Position numbers and translations under genes: made by a program. This document shows, one piece after another, positions 55,801 through 60,000 of a stretch of 60,000 nucleotides of DNA (its first letter is position 1; every line of letters begins with the position of its first letter). The DNA lies in assembly GCA_950295325.1 (NCBI GenBank), contig OX485804.1, positions 9,798,001 to 9,858,000 of the forward strand. The letters are read 5' to 3'. The DNA is from Polytrichum commune (Eukaryota; Streptophyta; Polytrichopsida; Polytrichales; Polytrichaceae). The notes under the pieces were generated by a model. That model was not told the origin of the DNA and searched no databases. It was given only the letters and a program-made list of their open reading frames with translations.

Positions 55801-58079
55801 AGGGAATGCAATAGTGGTTTTCATGCCTCTAACCCATTCAAAGTGTAGCTAGGGTGCATTTCCATTGGGAGGTGGAAACAAATATGGATGTGACCTTGGT
55901 ATCACCTTCTTCAAGGAGGTTGTATAGTTGTCTGGGCGGGGGGGATATAGTTTGAACATTCATCATTTTGCTTTAGAAATTTGTAATACAACATCAAAAG
56001 GATGCAAAGTCTATCAAAAACTTATTATTCATTAGAAAATTTGTGCAGTGTGTTCTAGATGACTTCAACAATCCCGTTCCCCAAACATAAATGCACATCA
56101 AAGAGGTGTAAATCTTCTTAATCCCTAAAGGCCAATAATGATGGTTTTGATCAGACAACCACTCTCTACACAACCATACTAATAAACATTAAAATTCTAT
56201 TGATTTGGAACATGTAAGCAATTCTAACGATACAATTTTGCCATGTGCATAGTCAAATCCACCATTAGAAGTACATAGTTTCTTTAATTACTATTTGGAT
56301 TGGGATGAACTACGAATAGGCCCTTTTTTTGGGGGGGGGAGATAGATTCACCTTTGCCTTTAGGAGTCAACAAGGCTATGAAAGATAATGGGTTGAGGTC
56401 AAGATAACCGACTACCGTATCAATATTGAAGTTTTATTAGACTTGCCAAATTGAAGAAGGCGCCACATGGTTTGTTTCTTCTCTTTGTTTCTAATTGCAG
56501 TGTACATGCATTCAAGTAAAACCCTAGTAAATGGCTTATGTCTGTTACCCCGACACTATTGATGTCATGGAATACATTGGGCCACCCTAATTGGTATTCA
56601 TGAAGAAATAATTGGGCAATAAATTCTCGGTGATAGCAATGTCCCTTTCTTTCACTTCTCGGTTGAACTTAAGCTTAAAGCATCCTTAGGGCAAACTTCC
56701 ATGTGATGGGTTGTTCTAGCAAAGATTAAGTAGACTCAGCCTATGTCGACGAAGGTTTGGCTGATATCGCCGAGCTTCTTTTAGCGGAGGACTTCCTTGT
56801 GAAGCAAGGGGCCAACATGTGTGATTGTCATCGATTTATTCATTTAAAGGTTACATGAATGGATCTAGTGAGCTTCATATTTTGATGTCTCAAAAAATGA
56901 AAAAAAAAAACTTGAATCTTTGGCCAAGGTTTGATCAATAAGAACATGCCACCCTAACGAAGAAGAAGAACAAAAATAAACAATTAGTATACACTATGAC
57001 AATTATAAACCAACACAAACATGTGTATGCAGGTCGATCAACATAAAAAAATGTTGAAAGTCAATTTATGGTTTCCAAAATAGAGAGGTCATGAAGCCGT
57101 GAAGTTCCCTTCCTCGAACTTCAACTTTCCCCTACAATTGTGCCAAATGCATATTCTTGTTTTCCATAGAAAATTTGATTCAAACTTCTGTGTGAAAGAG
57201 GGTCTAATTGTTGTCATCTACATTATTAATGATATTTAGTGTCGCGCACACTATTGGTGAATGGTTTGACTAGATGGTTGGCATTAGTATTCTCAACAAT
57301 ATCTTCCTCTTGCATACTAGAATGTAAAAGTGTCATCTCAAACACTCCAATGCGCTTATTCATTCCAAGAAATCACTTATGTTGGCAATTAGCACCATGT
57401 TGACAATTAGTGGACGTGACACTACTAGTCCTCTCGACATCTAGTTTACATTGTTCGCCATTAGTGTATTTGAGATTGACTACCATCAACGGTCTATTCG
57501 GAGTTATGCAATGCAATACATTTTTATTCTTATTGTAAGTTCTTACGAAGGGATGTTTTACACAAGTGATCAATGATTGCAAGAAAAAATAATTCATAAT
57601 TTATCATGGTCATGGTTGGCAATCCAAAGAGCACAGTTAAGAAAATTCCACGTCACATTTTTGAAGCCTTGGTCACATGTCATAGTGTACAATGGACTTA
57701 GACCATGACATAGTGTTTTGCACGAAATCAAATTTTAAAATGACCAAAAATGAACTTCTATAGAATTATATATGTCTAAAAATGAAATTTTCTTTGACAT
57801 GGTTACTTTTATTTTTTTTGCTAAGACAACCCATTTGGGTTCTCTTGCCATAAAATTTGGGTGGTCACCAAACTTTATCCGATTCCAAGTATGTAGGATT
57901 CTATGTTAGTTCCATGTCATTTCGTCATCCACATTTTGACATGCTCACATGTGGTCACCTTGTGTAAAAGGAAGCAGGACCACCACTCGTTTCTCAACCA
58001 ATGAGAGATTTTAGAAAGTGTTAGTCATGGTCACTGATCACCAGTTTAAATTGGCCCAAACTGATATGTTAATGTTTTG
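52806..58079. other. Long stretch without a supported gene
   Basis: Notable items are a short AAGTCAAGGTT/AAGTTAAGGTT tandem (about 52846-52881), a (CA)n microsatellite (55618-55640), an isolated family C left end near 57217-57245, and an inner family C block at 57490-57520. The frames at 53558-53908 and 55226-55495 (plus) lack recognisable domains. The remainder is AT-rich and featureless. Confidence 0.35.
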
Positions 58080-58192
58080 TAATGCTTAAACAACCAAATT
58101 GACCCTTATTGGTAAAAAATGAAACTTATAGTAAATAATTTATAGCACTGCATAAATCCAAATAGTAAGTGACACTTAATACCATAAAATGG
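58080..58192 (+). repeat. Family C element, right half only
   Basis: 'cttattggtaaaaaatgaaac', 'atagcactgcataaatcc' and 'atagtaagtgacacttaata' follow the order of the right half of 15215-15447. The left arm is missing. Confidence 0.6.
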
Positions 58193-58638
58193 CATGTGTT
58201 TAGGTTTAGGGTATTTAGTGTTCCACACGTTATTGCAAAGGAGCCTAAACTAGATGCCTAGAAGTCTCACGTGTTCACGTTTGCTCATTGCCTATTGATA
58301 CTACTCGTCAAAATAAGTAAACTATTTATTTAGTGAAAATTTGTTTACATTATGACATTGAGCGTAGCACGCTAGGATACTTGAGATGATAGTTTTGTGT
58401 TTTAGAATGCAAGGAGAAGATATTAGCGAGCATACTAATGGGTAGATAATTTGTGTTTCCATTCTAGTATGCAAGGGGAAGATGTTCTTGAGGATGGAAG
58501 TGTGGTCTTGTGAAGAGAGGGTAAATGACGGAGTGGTGGATTTGCTATTAAAGTAGAGGGTGCTGAAACTAACACCCCAACCCAACACCAATGCCCTAAA
58601 ATCTTGCATAATAAGTACATATCAATTATGAAAATGAT

Positions 58639-59116
58639 CACTATATGAACACCCAACCCCCCCTAACATTTATGCATAATCTACGAATGATACTCCAAAC
58701 CCTTATAACTTTTGCATATGAAACCCAAAGAAGGCATGCTTTGATGCGTTGGAATCCCCTTTCAATTGCCAAGCAAACAAGTGACACTTTAGTTTCTTTC
58801 AATGCTACCATAGTGTATGCTTTAAGGTGACAATTTTAGCACCCTCTAAGTTACCTTACCTTAGTGCAAGCAGCTGATGATGATTGATGTTCACTATATG
58901 AACACCAAACCCCCCTAACATTTTTGCGTGATTTACAAATGAAACTCTAAACCCTTATAACTTCTACATACGAAACCCAAAGAAGACATACTTTGATGCG
59001 TCGGACTCCCCTTTCAATCGCGAGGCAAACGAGAGACACTGTCGTTTCTTTCAATGTAACCATAGTGTATGCTTAAGGTGACGGTTTTAGCACCCTCTAA
59101 GTTTACCTTACCTTGT
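58639..59116 (+). repeat. Two-copy tandem repeat, period 253 bp
   Basis: 'cactatatgaacacc' recurs at 58639 and 58892. Both copies run through 'aacccttataactt', 'tttgatgcgt.gga' and 'catagtgtatgctt' to 'agcaccctctaagtt' and a TTACC run. A third, older copy is at about 47970-48180. Confidence 0.88.
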
Positions 59117-59508
59117 TTTAATGCTGGGCAGCGGACGACAAATCGGTTGAGGTCATATTGACTTGCCACTGGGGGAGTTTATTTGAGCAGAAGGTGGGTC
59201 TCACAGAGTTTGGAATCTCCTCTTTGTTGTCTTGTTGCCAATATAATACATTGAACATTGTTGAACTGACTAACTTACATTTCACAGGCGGGCCTAGTAA
59301 AAATCTGTTCAATAACTTATGTCCACCCCCGGACACCTGATATCAACCTTATAACATTATTAAGCAGTGTGTGTTGTTCAATCATGGGGGCCCCACGAGC
59401 ATAACCATGGGATGCTGCATCTAATGCACATTCAATATGTTTAATAGTGTTATGCCGTGAAATATGTAACTTTGGCTTCCTTCGGCCCGACTCGAGCCAA
59501 TTTACTTA
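59117..59508. other. No gene seen
   Basis: No domain is recognised in frames on either strand. Confidence 0.4.
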
Positions 59509-59727
59509 GGTGTACCAGAGAGTTTATGGTATTTTATTGTCACTTACTTTCTTGGAGCTATGTTGTGCTAAGATTTGTTTTTACTCTAAGGTCAAGTTGG
59601 TTGGTTGGACACTATAGACCAGTCGCATCTTTACTTGGTAAAAAATTGCATAAACAATAAAATGTTAATAGCAATGTGTACCTCTGAATAATAAGTGACA
59701 CTAAATATCATAAACGGTGTACTACTA
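59509..59727 (+). mobile_element. Family C MITE-like TIR element
   Basis: The left arm 'agtttatggtattttattgt' and 'cacttactttcttgga' pairs with the right arm 'aataataagtgacactaaat' and 'atcataaacggtgtact'. ~219 bp. Confidence 0.72.
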
Positions 59728-60000
59728 CAACAACCACTACCACCACCACCACGGTAACCCTGGCCCCATTTCAATGTAAGTATTACGTTCAAGATGTGCC
59801 AGGGGACGGAGTCTTCAGTAGTAGTAAATATAAATACATTTTTAATACCAAGGGGCCGAGTCATGAAGGCTATGTATATAGCACAACCGCATAAGTTAAC
59901 ACTCACAAGCCTCCAAATGCTCTCTCTCTCTCTCTCTGTGGCTGGCTCCTTTGTTAAATATGGGTGTAATAAGTAATAAGGCGCCTTCACTATCACCCTC
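59728..60000. other. No gene; (CT)n microsatellite
   Basis: A (CT)9 run lies at about 59920-59937 and a CCA/CAA-rich tract at 59724-59752. Nothing else is seen before the window ends. Confidence 0.4.

Overview
The window looks like nuclear DNA of a land plant. It has very low gene density, interrupted genes with short GT-AG introns, many short terminal-inverted-repeat (TIR) elements, and one gene that belongs to a plant-specific family. There are no prokaryotic operons, no organellar genes, and no tRNA or rRNA genes that I can support. The species cannot be named from the sequence. Short introns (58-179 bp) and a MITE-dominated intergenic space would fit a non-seed plant, but that is inference.

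One gene is well supported. On the minus strand, from 23119 down to 21029, eight coding exons join in phase into a 388-residue protein. Its C-terminus and internal motifs match the plant XRI1 family (X-ray induced transcript 1; meiosis and DNA repair in Arabidopsis). A long T-rich stretch (about 24.1-23.1 kb) is its probable leader, and a CpG-rich stretch (24.1-24.7 kb) its probable promoter. Opposite its 3' side, on the plus strand, lie two short exon-like segments (20692-20737 and 20932-21001) that resemble the conserved motif of LNK clock proteins. This is much less certain.

The rest is repeats and transposon relics. (i) PIF/Harbinger-like MITEs with TTA/TAA target duplications lie at 10451-10951, 42931-43323, 43430-43967 and, as a partial copy, 1-185. 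(ii) A hAT-like element (18367-18740) has an 8-bp duplication. (iii) A ~235-bp family called R1 here occurs about a dozen times, including a ~650-bp tandem array (5171-6705) and three copies split by other elements. (iv) Family C, ~210-250 bp, has ends containing TAGTGTCACTTACTATTC, and R3 is a ~355-bp relative. (v) F1/F2/F3 are ~350-bp families sharing one end. (vi) Two SINE-like copies (50876-51110, 52452-52690) and a short retroposon with a 12-bp target duplication (2278-2579) are present. (vii) Coding relics of a LINE reverse transcriptase (38.55-38.88 kb), a LINE C-terminal zinc motif (19.6 kb) and a Tc1/mariner-type transposase (45.2-45.8 kb) are visible.

Tandem arrays are the other theme: a ~250-bp array with ~40-bp sub-repeats (48.84-50.87 kb), a 47-bp array made from a MITE end (29048-29373), a ~265-bp array made from half a MITE (34522-35316), an exact 200-bp period array (11.59-12.2 kb), and a 253-bp duplication (58639-59116). 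The most striking structures are a near-perfect 84-bp palindrome inside one Harbinger MITE and a three-level nest of insertions at 28.35-29.44 kb.
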